From assembly GCA_039922875.1 (NCBI GenBank), contig JBDTDV010000040.1:1-64000 (forward strand): a stretch of 64,000 nucleotides of DNA, in the 5' to 3' direction. The DNA comes from JBDTDV01 sp039922875. GTDB lineage: Bacteria > Actinomycetota > Actinomycetes > Actinomycetales > Microbacteriaceae. Below are positions 1-12,048 of the stretch, piece after piece. Each line of letters starts with the position of its first letter. The first letter of the stretch is position 1. A model generated the notes under the pieces. That model made no database searches. It was not told the origin of the DNA and was given only the letters and a program-made list of their open reading frames with translations. A program made the position numbers and the translations under genes.

Positions 1-1
1 T

Positions 2-466
2 GAGGCCGCGCGTGGATCGAGTCGGGCGGGCGAGGCGCGGGAGCTGGCCGGGACGGCGCAGCGCAACGCCGAGCGTGCTTTGACCCAGTCCGCGGATGCT
101 GTGGTCCGGGCCACGGATGCGGGCAAGATAGCCGGGTTAGCGGTGCAGCGTTCGCGGGAGGGTGCTTTCGCGATCCCCGAGCTGGGAGAGGTGCGCTGGG
201 AATGTCACCGGGTCAAGGGTCCGACCTGGGTGGCGCGCAACGTCGGCACGGCCCTGGCCCATTCCGCTTTGCTGACCGACGCCACCCGACCGCCGAAGTA
301 CATCCGGCCGGACGAGGTGATCCCCAGGGACGTCGGCCCGGGGGACCATCTCCAGTTCCGTGCGTTCTCAGATGCTGCGGTCCGCTCGCCGCGGATTCGC
401 GTCGCCTGGCGGGAGGATGGCGACAACTCGGCGCGCACCCAAGAGCTGACCCTGATCATCGGCTGA
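2..466 (+). CDS. Hypothetical protein, 3' end only
   Basis: The frame is open from the window edge to a TGA at 464-466, so this is the C-terminal part (about 154 residues) of a longer protein whose start lies outside. The visible N-terminal part is Ala/Arg/Glu-rich and looks helical. The C-terminal 80 residues (around RWECHRVKGPTWVARNVG through ELTLIIG) look like a small beta-rich domain. I do not recognise the family. It converges on the cysteine desulfurase gene, with 19 bases between the stop codons. A TTG at 80 lies inside the frame but has no reason to be the real start. Confidence 0.6.
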   Translation, partial: EAARGSSRAGEARELAGTAQRNAERALTQSADAVVRATDAGKIAGLAVQRSREGAFAIPELGEVRWECHRVKGPTWVARNVGTALAHSALLTDATRPPKYIRPDEVIPRDVGPGDHLQFRAFSDAAVRSPRIRVAWREDGDNSARTQELTLIIG

Positions 467-485
467 GGATGCACCAGCTGCGGCG

Positions 486-1628
486 TCAGCGGCGCAGGGC
501 TGAAACGGCCGCGACGGCTTCGCCTACCGCATCCGCCACAATCTGCAGCTGCTCAGCGGTGACCTCAGGTCCCCAGGAAAAGCGCACCGCGGTCTGGGCC
601 ACGTCCTCCGGGTAACCGAGCGCCACCAGCACGTGCGACGCGTCGTCGCTGCCTGCCGCGCACGCCGACCCGCTGGATGAGACGATGCCGTGCTGCTCCA
701 ATTGCAGCAGCACGGATTCGCCGCTGGTACCCGGAAAGACGAAGGACGCCGTTGCCGGCAACCGCAGGCGCGGATGCCCGGTCAGCCGCGCGTCCGGTAC
801 CCGGCCCAGAACTGCGGCGATGAACCCGTCCCGTGCTGCCCTCGCGTGAGCTGCGTTCGGCTCGCGCTCGGCCTCGGCGTAGCGGACCGCGGTGGCCAGC
901 GCGACCGCACCCGCGACGTTCTCGGTGCCGGAGCGGCGGCCACGCTCCTGCCCGCCGCCGTGGATGATCGGCTCAACGGGCACCCGACCGCGCAGGTACA
1001 GTGCGCCGATACCCTTTGGTGCGCCGAGCTTGTGGCCGGCGATACTGAGCGCGTCAACGCCGAGCGTCGGCACCGAAACGTCGAGCCAGCCCGCCGCTTG
1101 AACGGCATCCGTGTGGAATGGAACACCATACTGACGCGCGATGGCCGCCAGCTGGGCGATCGGCTGGATCGTACCGACCTCGTTGTTCGCATACATCACC
1201 GTCACCAGCGTGGTGTCGGGTCGGCAGGTCGATGCCAGCGACTGTGCCTGGACAAGGCCGTCACCATCGACATCGAGGAAGGTGACCTCGAAGCCATGCT
1301 CACGACGAAGGTAGTCGACAGATTCCAGCACCGCCTCGTGCTCGACCCGGGTGGTAATGATGTGCCGGCCGCGCGGGTTGGCCAGCGCGATGCCTTTCAC
1401 CGCGAGATTGTCCGCCTCGGTCCCACCGGAGGTGAAGATGATCTCACCGGCCCGGCAGCCGAGCCAATCGGCGACCGACTTCCTCGCCTCGGCCAGGGCA
1501 CGTGATGCCGATTCACCGATGGTGTGGTGACTGGAGGGGTTGCCGAAATCCCCGGTCAGGTACGGCCACATCGCCTCGATCACCTCCCGGCGCACGGTGG
1601 TGGTCGCGGCGGCGTCAAGATAGATCAT
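486..1628 (-). CDS. Cysteine desulfurase (NifS/IscS-like), last gene of the nad operon
   Basis: This 380-residue fold-type I PLP enzyme takes sulfur from cysteine as an enzyme-bound persulfide for Fe-S cluster assembly. The PLP lysine is K200 in SIAGHKLGAPKG, the pyridine-stacking histidine is H97, and the persulfide cysteine is C323 in SSGSACAAG. All key residues are present and the length is normal. Its ATG overlaps the nadC stop by 4 bases, so it is translationally coupled to the NAD genes. NadA needs a 4Fe-4S cluster, and a desulfurase at the end of a nad operon is a known arrangement, so I infer that it mainly serves NadA. It could also serve other Fe-S proteins. Confidence 0.93.
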   Translation of the reverse strand: MIYLDAAATTTVRREVIEAMWPYLTGDFGNPSSHHTIGESASRALAEARKSVADWLGCRAGEIIFTSGGTEADNLAVKGIALANPRGRHIITTRVEHEAVLESVDYLRREHGFEVTFLDVDGDGLVQAQSLASTCRPDTTLVTVMYANNEVGTIQPIAQLAAIARQYGVPFHTDAVQAAGWLDVSVPTLGVDALSIAGHKLGAPKGIGALYLRGRVPVEPIIHGGGQERGRRSGTENVAGAVALATAVRYAEAEREPNAAHARAARDGFIAAVLGRVPDARLTGHPRLRLPATASFVFPGTSGESVLLQLEQHGIVSSSGSACAAGSDDASHVLVALGYPEDVAQTAVRFSWGPEVTAEQLQIVADAVGEAVAAVSALRR

Positions 1629-2554
1629 GGCGCTACGACCGCTTCTTCATCGGCGTCCACGTCCACGTCCAGCCCGAGGTCGAGGGAACGCACGCTGTGC
1701 GTCAGCGCGCCGACCGAAATGATCTCGACCCCGGTGCCGGCGATGGCGGCAACCGTGTCCAGGCTGACGTTGCCACTGGCCTCGACGATGGCGCGTCCGG
1801 CGACCAACGCGACTCCCTCGCGAAGCTCGTCGAGGGTGAAGTTGTCCAGCATGATCGTGTCCACTCCGGCTGCCAGCACCGGCTCGATCTGGTCGATACG
1901 GTCGACCTCGACTTCCAAGTGCGTCGTGTGCGACAGCTGGCCACGGACCCCCTTGAGGGCGTCGGTGATGCTGAGGCCGGTGGATGCGGCCAGTACGGCC
2001 AAATGGTTGTCCTTGGCCATCACGGCGTCCGAGAGCGAGAACCGGTGATTGTGGCCACCGCCACAGCGCACCGCGTGACGTTCGAACGCACGCAGCCCCG
2101 GGGTGGTCTTGCGGGTGTCGACGACCCGGGCCGAAGTTCCGGCCACCAGCGCCACGTAGCTAGCGGTCATGGTCGCGATACCGCTCATCCGCTGCACCAG
2201 ATTCAGGGCGACGCGTTCGGCCTGAAGCACCGCGCGGGCCGGGCCGGTGACCGATGCCAGCACCTCGCCGGTTTCAAAACGTTCCCCGTCCTGCACGCGC
2301 AGTTCAACCGCGCAGCGCGGGTCGGCGACCGACATCGTCGCCGCGAAAACCGGACCGCCACTGAAGACTCCAGGCTCGCGGGCGATCAGCCTGGCGGTGG
2401 CGTATGCCTGCGCGGGAATAAGAAGTTGCGAGGTGATGTCTCCCCACGGGGCGTCCTCGGCCAGCGCGGCGCGGACCACCGTGTCGACCAACTGCGGGGT
2501 CAGCGTGGTCTGCAGGACGGCGGATTGCGTGGTCAGGGTGTTCTGCTCGGTCAC
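1625..2554 (-). CDS. nadC: Nicotinate-nucleotide pyrophosphorylase (carboxylating)
   Basis: NadC (309 aa) converts quinolinate and phosphoribosyl pyrophosphate to nicotinate mononucleotide, CO2 and pyrophosphate, the third step of de novo NAD synthesis in the cytoplasm. The quinolinate-binding stretch DTRKTTPGLR (146-155), CGGGHNHR (164-171) and the following VMAKDNHL are conserved, as is the C-terminal barrel half with EASGNVSLDT. The length is typical. Its ATG overlaps the nadB stop by 4 bases and its stop overlaps the desulfurase start by 4 bases, so nadB, nadC and the desulfurase form one coupled unit. Confidence 0.96.
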   Translation of the reverse strand: MTEQNTLTTQSAVLQTTLTPQLVDTVVRAALAEDAPWGDITSQLLIPAQAYATARLIAREPGVFSGGPVFAATMSVADPRCAVELRVQDGERFETGEVLASVTGPARAVLQAERVALNLVQRMSGIATMTASYVALVAGTSARVVDTRKTTPGLRAFERHAVRCGGGHNHRFSLSDAVMAKDNHLAVLAASTGLSITDALKGVRGQLSHTTHLEVEVDRIDQIEPVLAAGVDTIMLDNFTLDELREGVALVAGRAIVEASGNVSLDTVAAIAGTGVEIISVGALTHSVRSLDLGLDVDVDADEEAVVAP

Positions 2555-4143
2555 TGGACGACTGCCTCTCGTGGTGCGCCGGTATCTTCTGGCGCAGCGA
2601 CGTCTTCGGGCGCAGCGCTGCCGGTGATGGTCAGATGGTGCCCGAATTCGGGTGCAATTGCCGGATAGTCAGAGCGGAAGTGCGCGCCACGGGACTCGCG
2701 CCTGGCCAGGGCCGATGCGACAAGCAGTCGGGCCAACTGCACCAGGTTGGCGTCTTCCCGCTGCGCGATCGCGGCGTCTGCCCCGGTGGTGGTTGGCCAT
2801 TCGTCGAGGAGTTCTCTGGCCTCTTCCAGGTCAGGGCCGAAGCGGTGCACCCCGGCGCACTGCCACATCAGCTGTTGTAACCCGGCGCGGTCCGGTGCAC
2901 GTTTCGGCGTGCGTCGGACCTCGAGTTCGACGGTTTGGCCACCGGACGCGGATCGTGGCCATGGCGCGCTGGAGCCCAGGTGCCCCGCGGCCCGGTGCGC
3001 GAAGACGATCGACTCCAGCAATGAGTTCGAGGCCAGCCGGTTGGCTCCGTGCGCACCGGTGCAGGCGACCTCGCCGACAGCGTAGAGGCCAGGCATCGAG
3101 GTGCGGCCCACGGTATCAGTGGCGACGCCGCCCATCCAGTAGTGTGCGGCCGGGGTGACCGGCACGGGCTCGCAAGCCCAGTCCAGGCCGGCGCCGGCGC
3201 ACGCCCGGGTGATGGTGGGGAATCGCGTCGTGAGCAGGTCCCGGCCAAGGCCCGTGGCATCCAGGAAGACCGGCGCGCCGCCCTGCGCGGCCATCTCGAC
3301 GGCGATCCCTCGAGCGACCACGTCACGGGGTGCGAGCTCGGCGTCCGGGTGCAGGCCACGCATGAACCGTTTGCCCGCGGCGTTGCGAAGCACAGCGCCC
3401 TCGCCGCGGACCGCCTCCGATACCAGGAAGTTGCCGGGGATGGCAAGGGCGGTGGGGTGGAACTGGTAAAACTCCAGGTCGGTCAGCGCCGCTCCGGCGC
3501 GCCACGCCGCGGCAGCTCCGTCCCCGGTGGCGACAGCCGGGTTTGTGGTGTGGCTGTACAGCTGCCCGGCGCCGCCGCTGGCCATGATGACCGCGTCAGC
3601 GCCGAGGCGCGACTGCTGCCCCCAGGCGTTGACGGTACTGACCCCGGTGACGTGCGCCTTAGCGGAACCCGGACCGGAAACGATCAGGTCGGTGACGAAG
3701 GTGTGCTCTAAAATCCGGTCCACACCGTCCCGCACCGCGCGGACCAGGGCGGTCTCGATCGCGGCACCGGTAGCGTCGCCACCGGCGTGCAGAATGCGTG
3801 CGCCGGAGTGCGCCGCCTCCAGCCCTCTGGCAAGCGAGCCGCGGTCCCGGTCAAACGCCACGCCGTAGTCGATTAGATCCCGGATCCGCTGTGGGGCATC
3901 CGAGCACAACACGCGCACCGCCTCCGCATCGTTCAACCCCGCGCCGGCCCGCACCGTGTCGGCGATGTGCGCGGCAACCGAGTCGTCTTCGCCCAGCGCT
4001 GCCGCGATACCACCCTGCGCGTAGAAGGTGTTGCTCTCGGCCAGGGCAGATTTGGTGACCAGGGTCACCCGGTTATCCCGCGCCGCGGTTAGCGCGGCGA
4101 CCAACCCGGCGATTCCGCTGCCCACCACGATCACGCTTGGCAT
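2551..4143 (-). CDS. nadB: L-aspartate oxidase
   Basis: NadB (530 aa) is a flavoprotein that oxidises L-aspartate to iminoaspartate, which NadA condenses with dihydroxyacetone phosphate. The N-terminal FAD Rossmann motif is VVGSGIAGL (residues 6-14). NTFYAQGGIAAAL, QFHPTAL, AAHYWMGG and GANRLASNSLLE are landmarks of the succinate dehydrogenase/fumarate reductase flavoprotein superfamily. The C-terminal helical domain with RRESRGAHFRSDYP is the usual NadB end. The last 20 residues are a loose Ala/Pro/Glu tail. It starts 2 bases after the nadA stop and overlaps nadC by 4 bases. Confidence 0.96.
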   Translation of the reverse strand: MPSVIVVGSGIAGLVAALTAARDNRVTLVTKSALAESNTFYAQGGIAAALGEDDSVAAHIADTVRAGAGLNDAEAVRVLCSDAPQRIRDLIDYGVAFDRDRGSLARGLEAAHSGARILHAGGDATGAAIETALVRAVRDGVDRILEHTFVTDLIVSGPGSAKAHVTGVSTVNAWGQQSRLGADAVIMASGGAGQLYSHTTNPAVATGDGAAAAWRAGAALTDLEFYQFHPTALAIPGNFLVSEAVRGEGAVLRNAAGKRFMRGLHPDAELAPRDVVARGIAVEMAAQGGAPVFLDATGLGRDLLTTRFPTITRACAGAGLDWACEPVPVTPAAHYWMGGVATDTVGRTSMPGLYAVGEVACTGAHGANRLASNSLLESIVFAHRAAGHLGSSAPWPRSASGGQTVELEVRRTPKRAPDRAGLQQLMWQCAGVHRFGPDLEEARELLDEWPTTTGADAAIAQREDANLVQLARLLVASALARRESRGAHFRSDYPAIAPEFGHHLTITGSAAPEDVAAPEDTGAPREAVVQ

Positions 4144-4145
4144 GG

Positions 4146-5435
4146 TCAGGCGGCCTTCGGCTTTGCCTCGAGCATGCGCTGAAGGGCGAGCCTGGCGTGG
4201 TCAGCGATACCCACCGGCACGGAGATCTGGTTGAGCACCTCGCCACGGACCAGGCCTTCCAGTACCCAGGCCAGATAGCCGGGGTGGATTCGGTACATGG
4301 TCGAGCATGGGCAGATCACCGGGTCGAGGCAGAACACGGTCCGATCCGGGTACTGTGCGGCCAGGCGTTGCACCATGTTCACCTCGGTGCCGATGGCGAG
4401 GATCGAACCCGGTTCCGCCTCGCCGACGGCCCGGGTGATGTACGCGGTCGAGCCGAACTCGTCGGCGGCGTCGACCGTTTCCATCGGGCACTCCGGGTGG
4501 ACGATGACCCGCACTCCGGGGTAGTCGACCCGCGCCTTCTCGATCTGCGTCACGGTGAAGCGCTTGTGCACCGAGCAGAACCCCTGCCAAAGGATCACCC
4601 GGGCGGTATCAAGAGTGGCTGCGCTGTTGCCACCGAGGGGCTTGCTCTGATTCCACAGCGGCATCTGCGCAAGCGGGATTCCCATCGCCTTGGCAGTGTT
4701 ACGACCCAGGTGCTGGTCGGGGAAGAACAGCACTCGCTGACCGCGGGCGAACGCCCATTCCAGAACGGTTGCCGCGTTTGATGAGGTGCAGACGATCCCG
4801 CCGTGCTCGCCGCAGAAGGCTTTCAACGCGGCCGAGGAGTTCATGTAGGTGACCGGGACCACGGGCACCAGACCGTCGGCGTTCGGTTCACTGCCGAACA
4901 CGTCCTCCAACTGCTCCCAGCATGCCGCAACCGAGTCGATGTCGGCCATGTCGGCCATCGAGCAGCCGGCGGCGAGGTTCGGCAAGATCACGCTCTGATC
5001 CGGGCGGGAGAGCACCTCGGCAGTTTCGGCCATGAAGTGTACGCCGCAGAACACGATGGCTTCCGCGGCGGACTTGGTCTGCGCGGCCCTCGCCAGCTGA
5101 AATGAGTCGCCGATGAAGTCTGCGTATTGTACGACCTCTTCGCGCTGGTAGTGGTGCCCGAGCACCACGACCCGATCACCAAGGGTCGCCTTCGCGGCCA
5201 GAATGCGGTCGTGGAGCTCCGCTTTGCTCGCCGTGCGGTACTCCTGCGGCAGCTCACCCTGGCGAGGGGCGTCGGCCGGAATCGGATCGGCCATTGACGC
5301 GCCCGGCCCGTAGCTGGGCGTTGGAAGATCGAACTTCCACGGCGCATCCAGTAGATCGGTCGTGCAGGTCGAACCTGACTCGATTCCGGTTGCGATCCGG
5401 TGGATCAGCTCGTCGACGGATGCTGTACTGGTCAT
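4146..5435 (-). CDS. nadA: Quinolinate synthase, 4Fe-4S enzyme
   Basis: NadA condenses iminoaspartate with dihydroxyacetone phosphate to quinolinate. The three cluster cysteines are visible in VFCGVHFMAE, GIVCTSSNA and VICPCSTMYRIHPG, and the GHHYQREEV motif is intact. The frame is open to 5477, but I chose the ATG at 5435 (MTSTASVDEL, 429 aa) because GAAGGAG sits 8 bases upstream and the extra 14 residues are not NadA-like. With this start there are 13 bases after the regulator stop. The iron-sulfur requirement explains the desulfurase at the end of the operon. Confidence 0.95.
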   Translation of the reverse strand: MTSTASVDELIHRIATGIESGSTCTTDLLDAPWKFDLPTPSYGPGASMADPIPADAPRQGELPQEYRTASKAELHDRILAAKATLGDRVVVLGHHYQREEVVQYADFIGDSFQLARAAQTKSAAEAIVFCGVHFMAETAEVLSRPDQSVILPNLAAGCSMADMADIDSVAACWEQLEDVFGSEPNADGLVPVVPVTYMNSSAALKAFCGEHGGIVCTSSNAATVLEWAFARGQRVLFFPDQHLGRNTAKAMGIPLAQMPLWNQSKPLGGNSAATLDTARVILWQGFCSVHKRFTVTQIEKARVDYPGVRVIVHPECPMETVDAADEFGSTAYITRAVGEAEPGSILAIGTEVNMVQRLAAQYPDRTVFCLDPVICPCSTMYRIHPGYLAWVLEGLVRGEVLNQISVPVGIADHARLALQRMLEAKPKAA

Positions 5436-5448
5436 CTCAATTTCTCCT

Positions 5449-6237
5449 TCAGACCCCGGATGGGGGCAGCGGTCCAATCGGACCCTGGTCCGTGGCGTCC
5501 GCCTCGGTGTTGTAGCGGTACAGCCGCGGAGGCCGGTGCCGCGTTCCGGTGAGCCGCTGACCGGTGGCGACGAGGGTGTCGGATGCCTCGATCATGCGGC
5601 GGAAATTGGCCGGATCAAGCGGTTTGCCCAGTACGGCCTCGTGCACCTCGCGCAACTGGGCGAGGGTGAAGGTGTCGCCGAGAAAGGAGTGCGCGATCCG
5701 GCTGTACTCCATTTTGTTGCGGAGCCGCCAGAGCGCGTAGTCGGCGATGATGTTGTGGTCGAAGGCCAGCGCAGGCAGATCGTCGGCCGGAAACCAGCGC
5801 ACATTCTCGCCAACGCTGACTCGGTCAGCCTCATCTGACTGCACGAGAGCCCAGTACACGATGGATACAACCCGGCTCTCGGCGGCAGGGGAGCGATCGA
5901 CCCCGCCGAACGCATAGAGCTGTTCGAGATACTTCGGGGTGAGCCGGGTGGTTTCGTTCAGGGTGCGACCGGCGGCTCCGGCCAGGTCTTCGTCCGCGCC
6001 GAGCGGGCCGCCGGGAAGAGCCCATTGGCCGCGGTAGGGATTGCGGATTCGGCGTACCAATGGCAACCATACGGTCATCAGGCCAGTCGCCTGCTCTCGT
6101 GTCCCGTCTTGCTGTACCGAAGATGGCTCGGATGCCTCGGCGCGGCGAAGGGCGAAAATCACCGTCGAGATCGCGAGCGAGATGCCGGGAGCACCGGAGG
6201 AATGCGCGTGTCGTGCGCGTGCGGCACTGTCGCCCAT
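5449..6237 (-). CDS. nrtR: NrtR-like Nudix-fold transcriptional regulator of NAD synthesis
   Basis: The protein (262 aa) has an N-terminal Nudix-fold domain (about 20-150) and a C-terminal winged-helix domain (about 175-255, with FTLAQLREVHEAVLG and NFRRMIEAS), the architecture of NrtR regulators. The Nudix box is degenerate: the expected REUxEExGU reads RTLNETTRL, so the metal-binding glutamates are partly lost, which argues for ligand sensing rather than hydrolysis. NrtR proteins are known to bind an ADP-ribose-type ligand and repress NAD genes. It is the first gene of the nad operon, with AGGAG 5 bases before the ATG, and palindromic sites lie just upstream, so autoregulation is likely. 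Confidence 0.87.
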   Translation of the reverse strand: MGDSAARARHAHSSGAPGISLAISTVIFALRRAEASEPSSVQQDGTREQATGLMTVWLPLVRRIRNPYRGQWALPGGPLGADEDLAGAAGRTLNETTRLTPKYLEQLYAFGGVDRSPAAESRVVSIVYWALVQSDEADRVSVGENVRWFPADDLPALAFDHNIIADYALWRLRNKMEYSRIAHSFLGDTFTLAQLREVHEAVLGKPLDPANFRRMIEASDTLVATGQRLTGTRHRPPRLYRYNTEADATDQGPIGPLPPSGV

Positions 6238-6251
6238 TGCGACTCCTAAAG

Positions 6252-6297
6252 GTTAGTGTGACCTTAACTGCATATCCCATCTTAGTGTCACTGTGAC
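6252..6297 (-). promoter_or_regulatory. Probable NrtR operator pair and nrtR-nadABC promoter
   Basis: Two palindromes lie upstream of nrtR. Site 1 (6252-6268) matches GTTAnnGTnACnnTAAC around its centre. Site 2 (6287-6297) is a perfect GTCAC-T-GTGAC. The heptamer TTAGTGT occurs in both, at 6253 and 6282. On the minus strand GTGACA (6291-6286) and TAAGGT (6266-6261) are 19 bases apart and could be -35 and -10, which would place the operators over the promoter. The assignment to NrtR is inference from position and symmetry. Confidence 0.55.
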
Positions 6298-6387
6298 CGC
6301 AACTCATAGCCTGCCCGCAGATTTGCCCAGCCGGGTGCGGTAGGCTGTGCCTCGTAGATCACAATTGAATACTGGGCCTATCAGGCC

Positions 6388-6626
6388 GATGCGGGAGAGC
6401 CCATCGCGACAGCGGACGGGCACCGAAGGAGCAATTCTCCCCGACAATCTCTCAGGTACGTGTACCGCATCGACACAGGCCACTCTGAAAAGTGGATGAG
6501 CACACAAGATTTCGGATCCAGCGCAAGATCCGGTCAAGGCTGTGTTCGTTCCGCCCACGGTGAAAGTCACTTCGATTCGCGGTGATGAAGCTCTCAGGCA
6601 GGATGACAGAGGGGGAGTTCCTGGAC
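6388..6626 (+). ncRNA. Tandem glycine riboswitch upstream of gcvTHP
   Basis: Two consecutive glycine-aptamer-like segments are visible. The first runs from about 6388 to 6497 and contains GCGGGAGAG, CACCGAAGGAGCAA, TCTCTCAGG and CACTCTGAAAAGTGG. The second runs from about 6530 to 6626 and contains GTGATGAAGCTCTCAGGCA followed by GATGACAGAGGGGGAG. These are the conserved core strings of the glycine riboswitch, which binds glycine and usually switches on glycine cleavage genes. It ends about 60 bases before the gcvT ATG, leaving room for an expression platform around the GGAG at 6679-6682. No long U-tract is visible, so control may be translational. Confidence 0.88.
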
Positions 6627-6687
6627 GGACGTCAACCGACGCTCGTGTTACTCGTTCTGGCCTCGGCCGGCGAAGACCGGAGAACTC

Positions 6688-7863
6688 ATGCAATCAGACC
6701 CCGTTTCATCCCCCGGCCGCGACATCGCGTCCGAACGCCGATCACCACTGCACCGGGTGCATCTGGATGCCGGGGCAAGCTTCACCGACTTCGCCGGCTG
6801 GCAGATGCCGGTGCGGTACACCAGCGATCTGGCTGAGCATCATGCCGTGCGCAGCACCGCCGGTCTCTTCGACCTCTCGCACATGGCCGAGATCCTGGTC
6901 ACCGGGCCGGATGCCGCCGCGTTCCTGGATTACGCCCTTGCCGGCACCCTGTCGACCATTCCGCTCTGGCGGGCGAAGTACAGCCTGCTGTTGAACGAAG
7001 CCGGCGGAATCATCGATGACCTGGTCGTGTACCGGCTGGGGGAGACCACGTTCCTGGTCGTCGCCAACGCGGGCAACCGGTTTCAGGCGGCGTCTGCGCT
7101 GGCTGAGCGGACCGAAGGGTTCCAGGTCACGGTCGAAGACCGTAGTGACGAATACGCGCTGATCGCGGTACAGGGCCCGGCCTCGCGTGCGATTGTCGAA
7201 GCGACGGCCGGCATCACCGACCTCGGCGCAACGCTGGATTCGCTGAAATATTATCGGGCGACCGACGCGCTATTTTCTGGCCAGCCGCTGCTGGTGGCCC
7301 GAACCGGCTACACCGGAGAAGACGGATTTGAGCTGTATCTTCCGACCGAGTCGGCTACGGCGCTCTGGGCTGCGCTGAGCGATGCCGGTGCCGCGCGCGG
7401 CTTAGTCCCGGCGGGCCTGGCCAGCAGAGACACGCTGCGGCTAGAAGCGGGCATGCCGCTTTACGGGCACGAGCTCGACTCGGAGACCTTCCCCGTCCAG
7501 GCCGGGCTGGGTCGCGTGCTGAGCACCGCTGGCGACTTTGTCGGCCGCGCCGCAGTTGAGCGCGGTCCGCAGCCGGATGCCCCGGTGCTGGTCGCCCTCG
7601 CGGGTTCCGGCAAGCGCGCCGCTCGCGCCGGCTACCAGGTGTACCCGGCTGCTGAATCCGGATCGGTCCAGGAGCATGCCGATGGGCCGATCGGCCGGAT
7701 CACCTCAGGCGCGCTTTCGCCAACCCTGGGACACCCGATCGCGCTCGGGTACGTGCACCCGCGCTATGCCGAACCGGGTACCGAGCTCCAGGTCGACATC
7801 CGCGGCACCCGCATTCCGTTCACCGTCACAACTGCCCCCTTTTACTCCAGAAAGAAGATCTAA
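6688..7863 (+). CDS. gcvT: Aminomethyltransferase, T protein of the glycine cleavage system
   Basis: GcvT (391 aa) transfers the aminomethyl carbon from the H-protein lipoyl arm to tetrahydrofolate, releasing ammonia and 5,10-methylene-[24 protein letters not shown], the folate-region [19 protein letters not shown] and [16 protein letters not shown] are all present, and the C-terminal barrel ends normally. The N-terminal 20 residues are a variable extension. GGAG lies 5 bases before the ATG. gcvH begins 2 bases after the stop, so gcvT-gcvH-gcvP is an operon under the upstream glycine riboswitch. Confidence 0.96.
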   Translation: MQSDPVSSPGRDIASERRSPLHRVHLDAGASFTDFAGWQMPVRYTSDLAEHHAVRSTAGLFDLSHMAEILVTGPDAAAFLDYALAGTLSTIPLWRAKYSLLLNEAGGIIDDLVVYRLGETTFLVVANAGNRFQAASALAERTEGFQVTVEDRSDEYALIAVQGPASRAIVEATAGITDLGATLDSLKYYRATDALFSGQPLLVARTGYTGEDGFELYLPTESATALWAALSDAGAARGLVPAGLASRDTLRLEAGMPLYGHELDSETFPVQAGLGRVLSTAGDFVGRAAVERGPQPDAPVLVALAGSGKRAARAGYQVYPAAESGSVQEHADGPIGRITSGALSPTLGHPIALGYVHPRYAEPGTELQVDIRGTRIPFTVTTAPFYSRKKI

Positions 7864-7865
7864 CC

Positions 7866-8240
7866 ATGCCTGACAAGACTGAACTGAAATACACTGCCGA
7901 ACACGAATGGTTGGCCATCACCGATGACGTAGCGACGGTGGGAATCACCGCCTACGCCGCGGAGAAGCTCGGCGACGTCGTGTTCGTCGAATTGCCGGCC
8001 GTCGGCACCGAGGTCGCCAAGGGAAAGGTCATCGGTGAGATCGAGTCGACCAAGTCGGTCGGTGAGCTGTTCGCCCCGGTGAACGGAACAGTCACCGCGA
8101 TCAACGACAAGGTCGTTGATTCTCCCGACCTGGTCAACAGCGACCCGTTCGGCGACGGCTGGATGATCAGCGTGCGTTTCAGCGCCCTTCCGGACGGTTT
8201 GATGAGCTTCGACGAGTACACCGCCCTGGTCGGCGAGTAG
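7866..8240 (+). CDS. gcvH: Glycine cleavage system H protein (lipoyl carrier)
   Basis: GcvH (124 aa) is the small lipoylated shuttle between the P, T and L proteins. The lipoyl attachment lysine is K63 in [15 protein letters not shown], the expected hairpin context, and [19 protein letters not shown] is the typical N-terminal region. The length is normal. It lies between gcvT (2-base gap) and gcvP (15-base gap). Confidence 0.97.
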   Translation: MPDKTELKYTAEHEWLAITDDVATVGITAYAAEKLGDVVFVELPAVGTEVAKGKVIGEIESTKSVGELFAPVNGTVTAINDKVVDSPDLVNSDPFGDGWMISVRFSALPDGLMSFDEYTALVGE

Positions 8241-8255
8241 GAGCGCCCGGCCGTT

Positions 8256-11174
<2,919 letters not shown>

Positions 11175-11945
11175 CTATCCCGGGAACATGCCGGGCCACC
11201 AGGCGACCGCGAGTGGGTAACCCACGAACGAGATCACATCGATGAGCCAGTGCGCGATCACCAACGGCATGGTCCGTCCCCAGCGGGTGTAACACCAGCC
11301 GAAGACCACACCCATCACCAGGTTGCCGAAGAACGGCCCGACCCCCTGGTACAGGTGGTAGCTGCCGCGCAGCACCGCGCTGGCGAGGATGATGCGCCAT
11401 TTGCCCCAACCCAGCTCGGCCAGCCGGGTGAACAGATAGCCGACGACGATAAGTTCCTCGCTGAGCGCGGCGCGCAGCGCTGAGGCGATCAAGATCGGGA
11501 TCGTCCACCAGTGCGCATCCAGCGGTGCCGGCACCACATTGACCGTCAGCCCCAGAATGCGGCCCAGGATGTAGAGCGCGATTCCCGGGACCCCGATCAG
11601 CGCAACCAGGCTCAGACCGCCCAGCGTGTCGCGCCACGGTTGAGCGAAGTCGAACCCGAGGCGTTGGAACGCGCTACGCCCCGGCTGCCAGAGCAGGTAG
11701 ATGACCAGGGCGACGGCAAACAGGTCGAAGAAGATGCCCAGGAACTGGTAGGTGAAGTCCAGCCATTCCTGGCTGCTTTGCGACGCGTTCAGGGTCGCGG
11801 TCTGCTTGGAGAGCGGGGTTTTCGCGGTCAGTCGAGCGACGATATCGACGACCGAGTACACCGCGGACGCACCGAGCGAGAGCCCGAGCACAATTGCGAT
11901 TTCCCAGCACAGCCGTTGTGAATACGCTCGCTTGACATCCGCCAC
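11175..11945 (-). CDS. CPBP family intramembrane protease-like protein
   Basis: This polytopic membrane protein of the CPBP (CAAX protease/bacteriocin-processing) family has about seven hydrophobic segments. The family motifs are visible: SEELIVVGYLFTRL with the paired glutamates, the second-motif histidine in GSYHLYQG, and HWLIDVISF. The frame is open to 12140. I chose the GTG at 11945 (VADVKR, 256 aa) because GCGGAG lies 6 bases upstream and the residues before it have no family similarity; a GTG at 11969 is an alternative. Substrates of most members are unknown. It converges with gcvP. Confidence 0.8.
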   Translation of the reverse strand: MADVKRAYSQRLCWEIAIVLGLSLGASAVYSVVDIVARLTAKTPLSKQTATLNASQSSQEWLDFTYQFLGIFFDLFAVALVIYLLWQPGRSAFQRLGFDFAQPWRDTLGGLSLVALIGVPGIALYILGRILGLTVNVVPAPLDAHWWTIPILIASALRAALSEELIVVGYLFTRLAELGWGKWRIILASAVLRGSYHLYQGVGPFFGNLVMGVVFGWCYTRWGRTMPLVIAHWLIDVISFVGYPLAVAWWPGMFPG

Positions 11946-12048
11946 GCCGTGCTCCGCCCCGTTCTGCACTCCCTGAGGAGTTGGTTCCTGCGTCAGACCG
12001 CCGTTCTCAACACAGATTGAGCTCGGCACGCACGATTTTGCGATTTGA

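Noticed and set aside
6304..6693. Minus-strand reading frame over the gcvT leader
   Set aside because: The region is explained by the tandem glycine riboswitch, and the frame has no family similarity.
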